A stretch of DNA of 64,000 nucleotides from Halomonas denitrificans (GTDB taxonomy: Bacteria; Pseudomonadota; Gammaproteobacteria; Xanthomonadales; Wenzhouxiangellaceae): contig JAHVKF010000001.1 in NCBI GenBank assembly GCA_019800895.1, forward strand, positions 620,001 to 684,000. The letters run 5' to 3'. The translations under genes were made by a program, and so were the position numbers. Below are positions 44,716 to 54,375 of the stretch, in pieces. The notes under the pieces were generated by a model, which saw only the letters and a list, made by a program, of their open reading frames with translations, was not told the DNA's origin and searched no databases. How positions within the stretch are numbered: the stretch's first letter is position 1; each line of letters starts with the position of its first letter.

Positions 44716-45542
44716 GTGGCGACATGAACGGCAACACGAATGGCGACATGAATCGCGACCCGGATTCCGGAGCGGATCGCGAAGTGAATCGTGAAGTGAA
44801 TCGTGAAGCGAATGGTGAAGCCGCCGACGGCCAACCCCTTGCCGATGACCTCGCGCCCGAGCGCGTGGCCGCGTGGCTGCTCGACCACCCCGACGTTCTC
44901 ACCGACGTTCTCACCGATTTTCTCACCGATCGGCCCGAACTGGCCGAACGGCTGCAGGTGCCGGTCGGCGACGAGGCTGTCTCCCTGACCGAGTTCCGCA
45001 GCCGGCGACTGGTCGACGAGAACGAGCGCCTGCGCCGCCAGCTGGCCGAACTCGGTGCGATCGCCGGCGAGAACGAGCAGCTGATGCGTCGCCTGCACAC
45101 GCTGACCCTGGCGCTGACCGCCACCGAGAACCCGGCCGAGCTGTTCGACGAACTGGCCCGCCGGCTGCGCGCCGACTTCCGCGCCGACACCCTGCGGATC
45201 AAGCTCCGCGTCGCCTCCGACGTGGCGGCCGAGGGAGTGCTGGTCGAGGCCTGGGACGGCGAGGTTCCGGACTGGCTCCAGCCGGTCGTCGACGAGCGCC
45301 GGCCCGAGTGCGGCCGCCTGACCCGGCAGAAACGCGAATGGCTGTTCGGCGACGAGGCCGACGAGATCGGATCGGCGGCCCTGGTCCCGATCGGCGACGC
45401 GGGCCTGCTGGCCATCGGCGCGCACGCCGACGAGCGCTTCCAGCCAGGCATGGGCACGCTGTTCCTCGAACTGCTCGGCGAAACGCTGGCGCGCCGCCTG
45501 GCCGCCCTGGCCGCCGATCGTGGGCAACGCCGCAGCGCCTGA
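44676..45542 (+). CDS. DUF484 family protein
   Basis: 288 residues if started at ATG 44676 (within dapF); ATG 44724 is an alternative. The DUF484/GAF-like core runs from AWLLDHPDVLTD to the end: SLTEFRSRRLVDENERLRRQ, DTLRIKLR, IGSAALVPIGDAGLLAIGAH. An Asn/Asp-rich N-terminal tail and the conserved region both carry 12-bp tandem repeats (REVN REVN REAN; DVLT DVLT DFLT). The family always sits between dapF and xerC; function unknown. Confidence 0.9.
   Translation: MADRRNEPRPDPLSGDMNGNTNGDMNRDPDSGADREVNREVNREANGEAADGQPLADDLAPERVAAWLLDHPDVLTDVLTDFLTDRPELAERLQVPVGDEAVSLTEFRSRRLVDENERLRRQLAELGAIAGENEQLMRRLHTLTLALTATENPAELFDELARRLRADFRADTLRIKLRVASDVAAEGVLVEAWDGEVPDWLQPVVDERRPECGRLTRQKREWLFGDEADEIGSAALVPIGDAGLLAIGAHADERFQPGMGTLFLELLGETLARRLAALAADRGQRRSA
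44778..44820 (+). repeat. 12-bp tandem repeat coding REVN/REAN
   Basis: CGCGAAGTGAAT, CGTGAAGTGAAT, CGTGAAGCGAAT plus a partial copy, in frame inside the DUF484 gene's non-conserved N-terminus. Confidence 0.9.
44892..44930 (+). repeat. 12-bp tandem repeat coding DVLT
   Basis: GACGTTCTCACC, GACGTTCTCACC, GATTTTCTCACC plus GAT, in frame in the DUF484 gene within the conserved HPD...ELA segment. Confidence 0.9.
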
Positions 45543-46455
45543 CCACGGCGCCGCGCCGAGCGAGCTGGCCGCGGCGATCGACCGGTTCCTGGCTGACGCC
45601 GAACGCGCCGGCCGCCTCAGCCCCCGCACCCTCGATGCCTACCGGCGCGACCTGCGCCGCCTGCTGGACTGGGCCCGGCGTCGCGACCTGGACCGGATCG
45701 ACGACCTCGACCTGCCTGCGCTGCGCGGCTTTGCGGCGGCGGAGATGCGCGCCGGCCTGGACCCGCGCACGATCCAGCGCCGGCTTTCGGCGATCCGCAA
45801 GTGGTTCGACTGGCTACAGCGCGACGGTCGCGTGACCGGCAATCCGGCGGCCGACCTCAAGGCGCCGCGGACGCGTCGCAAGCTGCCGGTCACGCTCGAC
45901 CCGGACCAGGTCCTGAAACTGCTCGAACTGCCCGGCGACGGCGCGCTGGACGTGCGCGACCGGGCGCTGATGGAGCTCTGCTATTCCTCCGGCCTGCGGG
46001 TCAGCGAGCTGGCCGACGCCCGCTGGTCGCGGCTCGACGAGCGCGAAGGCCTGCTGCGGGTGATCGGCAAGGGCGACAAGGAGCGGATCGTGCCGGTCGG
46101 GCGACACGCGCTCGCCGCGCTGGCCGCATGGCGTCCTCATCACCACGACGCCACCCACGGCAACGAGGACGTGATCTTCACCACGCTGAAGGGCAAGCCG
46201 CTGAGCGTGCGGGCGATCCAGCAGCGGATGGCCGTGCGCGCGCGCGAGCAGGGCCTGGGCCAGCACGTCCATCCGCACCAGCTCCGCCACTCCTTCGCCT
46301 CGCACATCCTCGAGTCGTCGGGCGACCTGCGGGCCGTGCAGGAACTGCTCGGCCACGCCAACCTGTCGACGACCCAGATCTACACCCACCTCGACTTCCA
46401 GCACCTCGCCGAAGTCTACGACCGCACCCACCCCCGCGCCCGCGGTCGCGGCTGA
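45520..46455 (+). CDS. xerC: site-specific tyrosine recombinase XerC
   Basis: 311 residues from GTG 45520, overlapping the DUF484 stop. Catalytic residues: Arg in YSSGLRVSELADARW, Lys in GKGDKERIVPVG, HPHQLRHSFASHILESSG, LLGHANLSTTQIYTHL with the Tyr. N-terminal SAM-like core domain (LSPRTLDAYRRDLRRLLDWA). With XerD it resolves chromosome dimers at dif. It lacks the IntI-specific insertion seen at 10906-11862. No dif site was recognised in the window. Confidence 0.95.
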   Translation: MGNAAAPDHGAAPSELAAAIDRFLADAERAGRLSPRTLDAYRRDLRRLLDWARRRDLDRIDDLDLPALRGFAAAEMRAGLDPRTIQRRLSAIRKWFDWLQRDGRVTGNPAADLKAPRTRRKLPVTLDPDQVLKLLELPGDGALDVRDRALMELCYSSGLRVSELADARWSRLDEREGLLRVIGKGDKERIVPVGRHALAALAAWRPHHHDATHGNEDVIFTTLKGKPLSVRAIQQRMAVRAREQGLGQHVHPHQLRHSFASHILESSGDLRAVQELLGHANLSTTQIYTHLDFQHLAEVYDRTHPRARGRG

Positions 46456-46490
46456 CGGTCAAGCCACTCAAGGCTTAGATGCAATGGAAA

Positions 46491-46718
46491 CCGCAGATGA
46501 ACGCGGATGAACGCAGATAAGAGCGGGGACCGGAACACTGCAAATTGCAGGATCGAGAGGCTGCCCTGAATTGCGGTTCCTGAGACCTGAGAACCGAGAA
46601 CTGAACCGTGTGCGGTCAGAGCACAAGGCAGCACCTCGCTTTGCCGCCGTCTTCGATCTCTGGCCTCGCCCCGCTTCCGAACGCTTTTCATCGGCGTCCA
46701 TCTGCGTTCATCTGCGGT
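46491..46718. repeat. inverted-repeat element A, arms of ATGAACGC-type units
   Basis: Left arm 46491-46520 (CCGCAGATGAACGCGG, ATGAACGCAGATAA), right arm 46688-46718 the inverse (TCCATCTGCGTTCATCTGCGG). About 167 bases between, no gene. Same arms occur at 52.7 and 55.2-55.7 kb. Fills the gap between xerC and the convergent DUF2007 gene. Confidence 0.85.
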
Positions 46719-46749
46719 AGTTATGGAAGTCTGAAATTCGCTCGAGCGG

Positions 46750-47001
46750 TCAATCTTCGGCGTCGTCGTCGGCCTGGAGGGTCTGCAGCGTGGCCATGAG
46801 TTCGGACACGATCGTCCGGGCGCGGGCTTCGAAGGTTTCCGGGACCTGGATGCGAATGGCGCTGTAGCCGTCGGCAGCACCGAACAGGGAGGCATGGCCG
46901 GCCGAGCCGAGGTGGACCGGAATGCCCTCGGCGTCCAGCTTCATGCGCACGACCTGCGCCAGGGCGGCATCGTTGAGTTTCTCGATCGTGACCAGGGCCA
47001 T
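46750..47001 (-). CDS. DUF2007 family protein
   Basis: 83 residues from ATG 47001. VTIEKLNDAALAQVVRMKLD and EGIPVHLGSAGHASLFGAAD are typical of DUF2007 (putative signal-transducing, glnB-like beta-alpha-beta fold); acidic tail. A longer frame to 47097 is rejected because its residues are basic and unconserved. Diverges from the HerA-like ATPase gene. Confidence 0.85.
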   Translation of the reverse strand: MALVTIEKLNDAALAQVVRMKLDAEGIPVHLGSAGHASLFGAADGYSAIRIQVPETFEARARTIVSELMATLQTLQADDDAED

Positions 47002-47126
47002 CGGCGACTCTCCTTCCCGTCCGGGACGGGGGCGGTGTTCTGTTTCCAGCTTACCCGCATCGCCGCGCGTGCCGCGTCGTGCCGGCTGGGCTACCATCGG
47101 TCCGAACCTATCCTCGGAGCCCCACG

Positions 47127-48650
47127 GTGACGAACCCCTCCATTCTTCTCGGCAAGGGTGCCGGGCAGGTCCGCCTCGAAGGCCGCTACGCGAATCGCCA
47201 CGGCCTGGTCGCCGGGGCCACCGGCACCGGCAAGACGGTCACGCTGATGGTCATGGCCGAGGGCTTCTCGCGAATGGGCGTGCCGGTCTTCATGGCCGAT
47301 GCGAAGGGCGACATCGCGGGCCTGGCCGCCGCCGGGACACCGCACCCGAAGATCGACGAGCGCCTCGAGTTCATCGGCATCGAGGACTACGTCCAGGAAC
47401 CGAACCCGGTCGTGCTGTGGGATCTCTATGCCGAGCAGGGGCATCCGGTGCGGACCACGATCACCGAGATCGGCCCGGTGCTGCTGGCCCGGATGCTGGA
47501 GCTGAACGACACGCAGGAAGGCGTGCTCAACGTGGTGTTCCGGGTCGCCGACGAGAGCGGCCTGATGCTGCTCGACCTGAAGGACCTGCGCGCCCTGCTG
47601 AACCACGTCGCCGAGAACCGCAGGGAGATCAGCGCCGAGTTCGGCCTGGTCAACACCTCCAGCATCGGCGCGATCCAGCGCTCGTTGCTGCGGCTCGAGG
47701 CCGACGGCGCCGAACGCTTCTTCGGCGAGCCGGCGCTGGTGCTCGAGGACCTGATGCGCCAGGACCTGTCCGGCCGGGGCGTGATCAACGTGCTGGCCGC
47801 CGACCAGTTGATCCTCAAGCCGAAGCTCTATTCCAGCTTCCTGCTGTGGTTGCTGTCGGAGCTGTTCGAGCAGTTGCCCGAGGTCGGCGACGCCGGCCGG
47901 CCGCGCATGGTGTTCTTCTTCGACGAGGCCCACCTGCTGTTCGACGACTGCCCCCCGGCGCTGCAGCAGCGTGTCGAGCAGGTCGTGCGCCTGATCCGCT
48001 CCAAGGGCGTCGGCGTGTATTTCTGCAGCCAGAACCCCGACGACGTGCCCGACGAAATCCTCGGTCAGCTCGGCAACCGGGTCCAGCACGCCCTGCGCGC
48101 GTTCACGCCCCGCGATCAGAAGGCGATTCGCGCCGCCGCCGAGACCTTCGTCCAGAACCCGGACATCGATGTCGAGGAGGCGATCACCCAGCTCGGCGTC
48201 GGCGAAGCCCTGGTGTCGACCCTGGCCGGCAAGGGCGTGCCGCAGCCGGTCGACCGCGCGCTGATCTCCCCGCCACGCTGCCGCATGGGGGTGCTCGCCC
48301 CGGAGGAGCGTGCCGCGGTCCGTGCGCGCAGCCCGATCGGGCCGAAATACGACCATGCGATCGACCGAGAGTCGGCCTTCGAACGCCTCGCCGCCCAGGC
48401 CGAGGCCGCCGCCGAAGCGGCACAGAAGGCCCGAGAGGAGGAGCAGGCCTCGCGCGAACGCGAGGCCGCAGAGAAGGCGGCCGAAAAGGCCGCGCGCGAG
48501 GCGGACCGGACCTCTCGCCGCTCGTCCGGGCGGCGCTCGAACCGCCAGAGCAGCGGCGAGGCGTTCTGGAAGTCGACGCTGCGCTCGATCGGCTCCACGC
48601 TCGGCCGGGAACTGTCGCGCGGGCTGCTCGGCGCGCTGAAACGCCGCTGA
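47127..48650 (+). CDS. DUF853 HerA-type ATPase
   Basis: 507 residues from GTG 47127. Walker A is [11 protein letters not shown], Walker [14 protein letters not shown]; the core ([40 protein letters not shown]) is that of the YjgR/DUF853 family, related to HerA/FtsK-type translocases. A long Glu/Ala/Arg coiled coil (about 430-470) precedes a basic C-terminus. Function unknown; could act on DNA or protein ends. Confidence 0.93.
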   Translation: MTNPSILLGKGAGQVRLEGRYANRHGLVAGATGTGKTVTLMVMAEGFSRMGVPVFMADAKGDIAGLAAAGTPHPKIDERLEFIGIEDYVQEPNPVVLWDLYAEQGHPVRTTITEIGPVLLARMLELNDTQEGVLNVVFRVADESGLMLLDLKDLRALLNHVAENRREISAEFGLVNTSSIGAIQRSLLRLEADGAERFFGEPALVLEDLMRQDLSGRGVINVLAADQLILKPKLYSSFLLWLLSELFEQLPEVGDAGRPRMVFFFDEAHLLFDDCPPALQQRVEQVVRLIRSKGVGVYFCSQNPDDVPDEILGQLGNRVQHALRAFTPRDQKAIRAAAETFVQNPDIDVEEAITQLGVGEALVSTLAGKGVPQPVDRALISPPRCRMGVLAPEERAAVRARSPIGPKYDHAIDRESAFERLAAQAEAAAEAAQKAREEEQASREREAAEKAAEKAAREADRTSRRSSGRRSNRQSSGEAFWKSTLRSIGSTLGRELSRGLLGALKRR

Positions 48651-48777
48651 GCCGCGCCGCCGTCCGGCACGAAGGACCGCTTCTGCGGGCAGCCCGGCCC
48701 GGCGAACCCGACGATTCCGCTTGAGCCGCGTCCGGCGCGGCCCCATGTCGTCGGTTCACGCAACGCAGGTCAGCCGA

Positions 48778-49392
48778 ATGGTCGCTTCTCACGGCAGCAC
48801 GAACTCCCCCGGGTCCCTCGACTTCCACGGGACCACCATCGTCTCGGTCCGCCGCGGCAACCAGGTCGTCATCGGTGGCGACGGACAGGTCACGCTCGGC
48901 AACACGATCATGAAGTCCAACGCGCGCAAGGTGCGCCGGCTGTACAAGAACCGGGTCCTGGCCGGGTTCGCCGGCGCCACGGCCGATGCCTTCACCCTGT
49001 TCGAGCGCTTCGAGGCCAAGCTGGAGCAGCACTCGGGCCACCTCACGCGGGCGGCCGTCGAACTGGCCAAGGACTGGCGCACGGACCGCCTGCTGCGGCG
49101 ACTGGAAGCCCTGCTGGCCGTGGCCGACCAGGAAGCCTCGCTGATCATCTCCGGCAACGGCGACGTGATCGAGCCCGAGCAGGGCCTGATCGCGATCGGC
49201 TCCGGGGGTCCCTTCGCGCAGGCGGCCGCGACCGCCCTGCTCCGCCACTCCGAGGCCGACGCGGAGACCATCTGCCGCGAGGCGTTGGGCGTGGCCGCGG
49301 AGATCTGCATCTACACCAACGGCAATCACCTGATCGAGACGCTCGAGATCGAAAACCACGGCGACAAGGCCGGCGACGAGGAACGCTCCTGA
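48778..49392 (+). CDS. hslV: ATP-dependent protease HslV (ClpQ), with N-terminal extension
   Basis: 204 residues from ATG 48778. The catalytic Thr lies in [20 protein letters not shown], about 18 residues from the start, whereas many HslV proteins begin with Met-Thr-Thr. A propeptide ([15 protein letters not shown]) must be removed for activity. Rest is typical: [50 protein letters not shown]. Overlaps hslU by one base (TGATG). A still longer frame from 48721 is open but unlikely. Confidence 0.95.
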   Translation: MVASHGSTNSPGSLDFHGTTIVSVRRGNQVVIGGDGQVTLGNTIMKSNARKVRRLYKNRVLAGFAGATADAFTLFERFEAKLEQHSGHLTRAAVELAKDWRTDRLLRRLEALLAVADQEASLIISGNGDVIEPEQGLIAIGSGGPFAQAAATALLRHSEADAETICREALGVAAEICIYTNGNHLIETLEIENHGDKAGDEERS

Positions 49393-50738
49393 TGTCCTAC
49401 ATGACCCCGCGCGAAATCGTCCAGGAACTGGACCGCTACATCATCGGCCAGGCGGCCGCGAAACGCGCCGTGGCGATCGCCCTGCGCAACCGCTGGCGCC
49501 GGATGCAGGTCGACGAGAAGCTGCGGCCGGAGATCACGCCGAAGAACATTCTGATGATCGGCCCGACCGGTGTGGGCAAGACGGAAATCGCCCGCCGCCT
49601 CGCTGCCCTGGCCCGTGCGCCGTTCGTCAAGGTCGAGGCAACCAAGTTCACCGAGGTCGGCTACGTCGGCAAGGACGTCGAGTCGATCATCCGCGACCTG
49701 GTCGAAGTGGCCGTCAAGATGGCTCGCGACGACGCGATGCGCTCGGTGCGATCGCGCGCCGAGGACGCGGCCTGCGAGCGCGTGGTCGACCTCCTGCTGC
49801 CGAAGCGCGCCACCAGCGGCTTCGCCAACGCACCGACAGCGCCGGTCGACGGGGACCACAGCGACGAGACCCGGCGCAAGCTGATGAAGAAGCTGCTGGC
49901 CGGCGAGCTGAACGACCGCGAAGTCGAGATCGAGGTGCAGATGAACATCGGCGTCGACATCATGACGCCGCCGGGCATGGAGGAGATGACCCAGCAGCTG
50001 CAGCAGATGTTCTCCAACCTGTCCGGCGACAAGCGCCAGAAGCGCCGGATGAAGGTGCGCGACGCGCTGCCGCTGCTGATCGAACAGGAGGCCGCCGCGC
50101 TGATCAACGACGAGGAGGTCAAGCAGACCGGCCTGGCCAACGCGCAGCAGAACGGCATCGTGTTCCTCGACGAGATCGACAAGGTGTGCCGGCGCGCCGA
50201 GGGCGGCGCCTCCGGCGAGGTGTCGCGCGAAGGCGTCCAGCGCGACCTTCTGCCGCTGGTCGAGGGTTGCACGGTCAATACCAAGTACGGGCCGATCGAT
50301 ACGGACCACGTCCTGTTCATCGCCTCCGGCGCCTTCCACCTGGCCAAGCCTTCGGATCTCGTTCCCGAACTCCAGGGCCGGTTGCCGATCCGCGTCGAGC
50401 TGCGGGCGCTGACCGCGCCGGACTTCGAGCGCATCCTGACCGAGCCCGATGCATCGCTGACCGAGCAGTACCGGGCGCTGATGAAGACCGAGGGCGTGGA
50501 CCTGGACTTCGCCGACGACGCGATCCGACGGATCGCCGAGATCAGCTTCTCGGTCAACGAGGGCACCGAGAACATCGGCGCCCGTCGCCTGCACACGGTC
50601 ATGGAGCGCCTCCTCGACGAGGTGTCCTACGCCGCACCGGATCGTTCGGGCGAAGCGCTGACCATCGATGCCGCCTATGTCGACGAGCACCTCGGCGACC
50701 TGGCCGAAGACCAGGACCTGAGCCGCTACATCCTCTAG
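49392..50738 (+). CDS. hslU: HslU ATPase subunit of the HslUV protease
   Basis: 448 residues. Walker [16 protein letters not shown], the pore loop [13 protein letters not shown], Walker [11 protein letters not shown], sensor region [20 protein letters not shown], and the C-terminal [10 protein letters not shown] that docks into HslV. The inserted I-domain (about 110-230) is present. Unfolds substrates for HslV. Confidence 0.98.
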   Translation: MSYMTPREIVQELDRYIIGQAAAKRAVAIALRNRWRRMQVDEKLRPEITPKNILMIGPTGVGKTEIARRLAALARAPFVKVEATKFTEVGYVGKDVESIIRDLVEVAVKMARDDAMRSVRSRAEDAACERVVDLLLPKRATSGFANAPTAPVDGDHSDETRRKLMKKLLAGELNDREVEIEVQMNIGVDIMTPPGMEEMTQQLQQMFSNLSGDKRQKRRMKVRDALPLLIEQEAAALINDEEVKQTGLANAQQNGIVFLDEIDKVCRRAEGGASGEVSREGVQRDLLPLVEGCTVNTKYGPIDTDHVLFIASGAFHLAKPSDLVPELQGRLPIRVELRALTAPDFERILTEPDASLTEQYRALMKTEGVDLDFADDAIRRIAEISFSVNEGTENIGARRLHTVMERLLDEVSYAAPDRSGEALTIDAAYVDEHLGDLAEDQDLSRYIL

Positions 50739-51077
50739 GCCCGAGGCGGCAGCCGGCCTCGTTCCGGGCCCGCCTCGCCCGGGCGCGGGTTGCGCGTGCA
50801 GCCGACCGAACGGAGCCCGGCTGCAAGGCGATCGGCCGGAATCCGGTCCGATTCCGTGACCCTCGGCACCTTCGCGCGTCACGATGCGTGCCGTAGAATG
50901 CGCAGCCAGGGGATGGGGAAGGCGAGGCGACGGTCCGGGAAACGCTCCGGCCGGCGTTCGTTCGACGCACTCCCTGTCCGCGGGCCGCGCTTCCACGTCT
51001 GCCCTTCGACGGGTTTCCCCTCGTTGGCCGACGGCTGCAATCGCCGCCTTGCTCCGGAACTCGCCTGGGACGTCCGA
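50739..51077. other. intergenic, no gene; likely mla promoter
   Basis: About 340 bases after hslU without a convincing open frame. A TAGAAT box occurs near 50894 (CCGTAGAATGCG) with a weak upstream match, a candidate -10 for the mla operon. The GC-rich inverted stretch CGAGGCGGCAGCCGGCCTCG near 50744 could end hslVU transcription. Confidence 0.4.
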
Positions 51078-51908
51078 ATGGCCACATCGATCATCGACCC
51101 CGACCGTCCTGCCGTGCGCATCGACGCCGTGACCGTCGTGCGCGGCGGGCGCACGGTGCTCGAGGACTTCACGCTGGACATTCCGGCCGGCCGGGTGACC
51201 GCCATCATGGGCCCGAGCGGCTCGGGCAAGACCACCGTGCTGCGCCTGATCACCGGCCAGCTGACCCCCGCGTCCGGCTCCGTCCGGATCGGCGGGACGG
51301 ACGTTCACGCGCTCGGCCGCAGCGCCCTGAACGATCTGCGCAAGCACATGGGCGTGCTGCTGCAGAACGGCGCCCTGCTGACCGACCTGACCAGCTTCGA
51401 CAACGTCGCGCTGCCCCTGCGCGAGCACACGGACCTGCCCGAATCGCTGATCCGGCGGGTGGTGCTGCTGAAACTGCAGGCGGTCGGCCTGCGCGGCGCC
51501 GCCGACCTGTACCCGGGCCAGCTGTCCGGCGGCATGAACCGGCGCATCGCCATGGCCCGCGCGCTCGCGCTGGACCCGGACCTGATGCTCTACGACGAGC
51601 CCTTCGCCGGCCTCGATCCGATCTCGCTGGCCGCCGGTGGGCGGCTGATCCGGCAGATCAATCGCGTGCTCGGCATCACCAGCGTGGTCATCACCCACGA
51701 CGTCGAGGTGGTCGAGCATTTCGCCGACCACGCCTGCATCATCTCCGGCGGCCGGGTCGTCGCCCAGGGCGAACCGCGCTCGCTGCACGACAGCGACGAC
51801 CCGCTGGTCCGCCAGTTCCTCGAGGGGCAGCCCGACGGCCCGGTGCCGTTCCACTACCCCGCCGCCGATCTCGCCGAGGACGTGCTGGCCGAGGAGACCC
51901 TGCGATGA
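51078..51908 (+). CDS. mlaF: ABC transporter ATPase MlaF
   Basis: 276 residues from ATG 51078. Walker A GPSGSGKTTVLRLI, signature LSGGMNRRIAMARALALDPD, Walker B LMLYDEPFAGLDPIS and switch His in ITHDVE. Drives lipid transport between inner and outer membranes with MlaE, MlaD and MlaB. First of the six mla genes; its stop overlaps mlaE by four bases. Confidence 0.96.
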   Translation: MATSIIDPDRPAVRIDAVTVVRGGRTVLEDFTLDIPAGRVTAIMGPSGSGKTTVLRLITGQLTPASGSVRIGGTDVHALGRSALNDLRKHMGVLLQNGALLTDLTSFDNVALPLREHTDLPESLIRRVVLLKLQAVGLRGAADLYPGQLSGGMNRRIAMARALALDPDLMLYDEPFAGLDPISLAAGGRLIRQINRVLGITSVVITHDVEVVEHFADHACIISGGRVVAQGEPRSLHDSDDPLVRQFLEGQPDGPVPFHYPAADLAEDVLAEETLR

Positions 51909-52678
51909 ACGAACCCGCCGCCGCGCGCCGCCGCGCGCCGCTGGACGCCGTGCGATCGGTGGGCCGCGCCCTGGTGTTCCTCGGCCAGGCCGTTGTCCGG
52001 ATGCGCTTCAGCCGCCTGCAGGTCGGCGAGTCCCTCCGCCAGACCTACTTCATCGGCGTGCGATCGCTGGTGATCATCATCACCTGCGGCTTCTTCGTCG
52101 GCCTGGTGCTCACGCTGCAGACCTACGACACGCTCACCCGCTTCGGCGCCGGCGACGCGGTCGGCACGGTCCTGGCCCTGTCCCTGTTCCGCGAGCTGGG
52201 TCCGGTGCTGACGGCGATCCTGTTCGCCGGGCGCGCCGGCACTTCGGTGACCGCGGAGATCGGCCTGATGAAAGCGACGGAACAGCTCGATGCGCTCGAG
52301 CTCATGGCGATCGACCCGATGGAGCGGATCGTCCAGCCGCGCCTGCTGGCCGGCCTGATCGCCGTGCCCGTGCTGACCCTGATCTTCAACTTCATGGCCC
52401 TGGCCGGCGGCGTTCTGTACGGCGTGTTCCTGATGGGCATCGACCCGAACGTGTTCTGGGGCAGCATGCAGAACAGCGTCGAACTGGGCCGCGACTTCGG
52501 CGCCGGCGTGGCCAAGTCCGCCGCCTTCGGCGCCCTCGCCGCCTGGCTGGCGGTCTACTTCGGCTGGACCTGCAAGCCGACCGGCGAAGGCGTGGCCCTG
52601 GCCACCACCCAGACCGTCATCGCCACCGCCATCTCCGTCCTGCTCCTCGACTTCGTCCTCTCGGCCTTGATGCTGTAG
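51905..52678 (+). CDS. mlaE: ABC transporter permease MlaE
   Basis: 257 residues, five to six membrane segments. GFFVGLVLTLQTYDTLTRFG, LFRELGPVLTAILFAGRAGT and EIGLMKATEQLDALELMAID are the family landmarks. Inner-membrane permease of the Mla system. Followed not directly by mlaD but by a 266-base gap with a repeat element. Confidence 0.96.
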   Translation: MNEPAAARRRAPLDAVRSVGRALVFLGQAVVRMRFSRLQVGESLRQTYFIGVRSLVIIITCGFFVGLVLTLQTYDTLTRFGAGDAVGTVLALSLFRELGPVLTAILFAGRAGTSVTAEIGLMKATEQLDALELMAIDPMERIVQPRLLAGLIAVPVLTLIFNFMALAGGVLYGVFLMGIDPNVFWGSMQNSVELGRDFGAGVAKSAAFGALAAWLAVYFGWTCKPTGEGVALATTQTVIATAISVLLLDFVLSALML

Positions 52679-52725
52679 CGGCACGGGTTCGACGAACAGA
52701 AGACCCGAGACTGGATGAATCAGGA

Positions 52726-52894
52726 CCGCAGATGAACGCAGATGGACGCAGATAAGGGCAGAGAGGAAATGCAGATCAACAACGAACACGTGTTGGACTC
52801 GAGCTCGCCAGTGCCGACTGCGCGGAATGCCGCGATGGGCGTCGCCGGAGGTGCTCATGAAGTTCATCTGCGTTCATCTGCGTCCATCTGCGGT
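52726..52894. repeat. inverted-repeat element B inside the mla operon
   Basis: Left arm 52726-52754 (CCGCAGATGAACGCAG, ATGGACGCAGATAA), right arm 52862-52894 (TCATCTGCGTTCATCTGCG, TCCATCTGCGG). Lies between mlaE and mlaD, which are normally 0-20 bases apart. No gene inside. Confidence 0.85.
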
Positions 52895-52944
52895 TTCAGT
52901 TGCTTTTCGCGTGTGGTCGACAAAATCACAGGAACCAATTCACG

Positions 52945-53427
52945 ATGAAATCCTCCAATCAGATCGAGTTCGCCGCCGGGGTGTTCCTGCTGCTCGGCAT
53001 CGCGGCGCTGGTGTTCCTGGCCGTCCAGGCCACCGACGGCGGGGCGCTGGGCAGCGACGACCGCTACCGGGTGACGGCCATGTTCACCAACATCGGCGGC
53101 CTGAAGTCCCGTGCGACCGTGAGCATGGGCGGGGTGCGGATCGGCACGGTCGAGTCGATCGAGCTGGACCGGGAGACCCTGGAGGCGCGGGTGGTGCTGG
53201 CGATCGATTCGACCTACGACGACCTGCCGAACGACACCTCGGCGTCGATCCTGACCAGCGGCCTGCTCGGCGACCAGTACGTCGGGCTGGAGCCGGGCGG
53301 CTCGCCGGACCCGCTGGTCGACGGCGACCGGGTCCTGATCACCAATTCGGCACTGGTGCTCGAGCAACTGATTTCCAAGTACCTGCTGAGTTCCGACGGC
53401 AACGACAACGACTCCGGAAACGACTGA
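52945..53427 (+). CDS. mlaD: MlaD-type lipid-binding MCE protein
   Basis: 160 residues from ATG 52945. N-terminal anchor (EFAAGVFLLLGIAALVFLAV), then one MCE domain: YRVTAMFTNIGGLKSRATVS, GGVRIGTVESIELDR and LLGDQYVGLEPG. Asn/Asp-rich tail. Forms the hexameric lipid tunnel bound to MlaFE. Starts just after element B. Confidence 0.95.
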   Translation: MKSSNQIEFAAGVFLLLGIAALVFLAVQATDGGALGSDDRYRVTAMFTNIGGLKSRATVSMGGVRIGTVESIELDRETLEARVVLAIDSTYDDLPNDTSASILTSGLLGDQYVGLEPGGSPDPLVDGDRVLITNSALVLEQLISKYLLSSDGNDNDSGND

Positions 53428-53428
53428 C

Positions 53429-54058
53429 ATGCTCCGACCCCTGCTGGCCGCCTTCGCCCTGATGCTCGGCACCGATCCGCTTCCGGCCCAGTCCGCCAAC
53501 GAGGACGACGGGCCGGTCGAGATCGTGCGCACGACCAGCAACCAGATCTTCGACCGGATCGAGATCAGCCGGGAACACTTCGAAGACAACCCGGACGCCC
53601 TGCGCACCGTGGTGCGCGAACTGCTGCTGCCGCACATCGACGTCGTCTACTCCGGCCGCCTGGTGCTCGGCCGGGCCAGTCGCGGCGTCGAACGCGACAA
53701 GGTCGTTTCCTTTGCCGAGGCGCTGAGCGAGCTGCTGATCGATCGCTATGCGACCGGCCTGCTGGAGTTCCGCACGCGCGACCAGATCGAGGTGCTGCCG
53801 CTGGAAGGCGAGAACGACGAGCGCGTCACAAAGGTCCGGACACGGGTGACGATGAACAACGGCAAGACCGCACCGGTCGACTACGTGTTCCGGCGCTCCG
53901 ATGCCGGCTGGCAGATCTTCGACGTCATCGTCGAAGGCATTTCCTATGTGGCGACCTTCCGCAACCAGATCGGCGAACAGATCCGGCGCCAGGGCTTCGA
54001 CTCGACGCTGGCGCAGCTGCAGTCGGGTAATCTGCAGCTGGACGTCGACGGCGGATGA
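53429..54058 (+). CDS. mlaC: periplasmic phospholipid-binding protein MlaC
   Basis: 209 residues, signal peptide (LRPLLAAFALMLGTDPLPAQ). VVRELLLPHIDVVYSGRLVL, RTRVTMNNGKTAPVDYVFRR and YVATFRNQIGEQIRRQGFD match the family. Shuttles lipid between MlaD and the outer-membrane MlaA complex. Confidence 0.95.
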   Translation: MLRPLLAAFALMLGTDPLPAQSANEDDGPVEIVRTTSNQIFDRIEISREHFEDNPDALRTVVRELLLPHIDVVYSGRLVLGRASRGVERDKVVSFAEALSELLIDRYATGLLEFRTRDQIEVLPLEGENDERVTKVRTRVTMNNGKTAPVDYVFRRSDAGWQIFDVIVEGISYVATFRNQIGEQIRRQGFDSTLAQLQSGNLQLDVDGG

Positions 54059-54375
54059 GCGAGATGGGCGAGAGACCCGGTAACGGAAGGGACGCATCCC
54101 GCCATCGGATCGAGGGCGACCTGACCAGCGACGAAGTGCCCGCCGTGTGGGCCCGGCACCGGAGCTGGAGGGAATCGGGCCTCCCGGACGTGATCGATCT
54201 TTCCGGCGTCGGTCACGCCGACTCCGCCGGCGTCGCGCTCCTGCTGGAATGGCTGGCCTGGGCGCGCCGCCAGGAGCGATCGCTGCGCTTCGCCAACGCG
54301 CCGGAGAGTCTGCGCACCATCGCATCGCTCAGCCAGGTCGACGGCCTGCTGGGCTGGAAGGAGACCGAGGAATGA
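54055..54375 (+). CDS. mlaB: STAS-domain protein MlaB
   Basis: 106 residues with a STAS fold: HRIEGDLTSDEVPAVWARH, VIDLSGVGHADSAGVALLLE, and LRTIASLSQVDGLL. Regulates MlaF in the ABC complex. Overlaps both mlaC and mlaA by four bases. Confidence 0.92.
   Translation: MSEMGERPGNGRDASRHRIEGDLTSDEVPAVWARHRSWRESGLPDVIDLSGVGHADSAGVALLLEWLAWARRQERSLRFANAPESLRTIASLSQVDGLLGWKETEE

Noticed and set aside
48721-48777. Earlier start for hslV
   Set aside because: The frame is open, but the extra 19 residues ([10 protein letters not shown]...) are unlike HslV leaders, and ATG 48778 is closer to family length.
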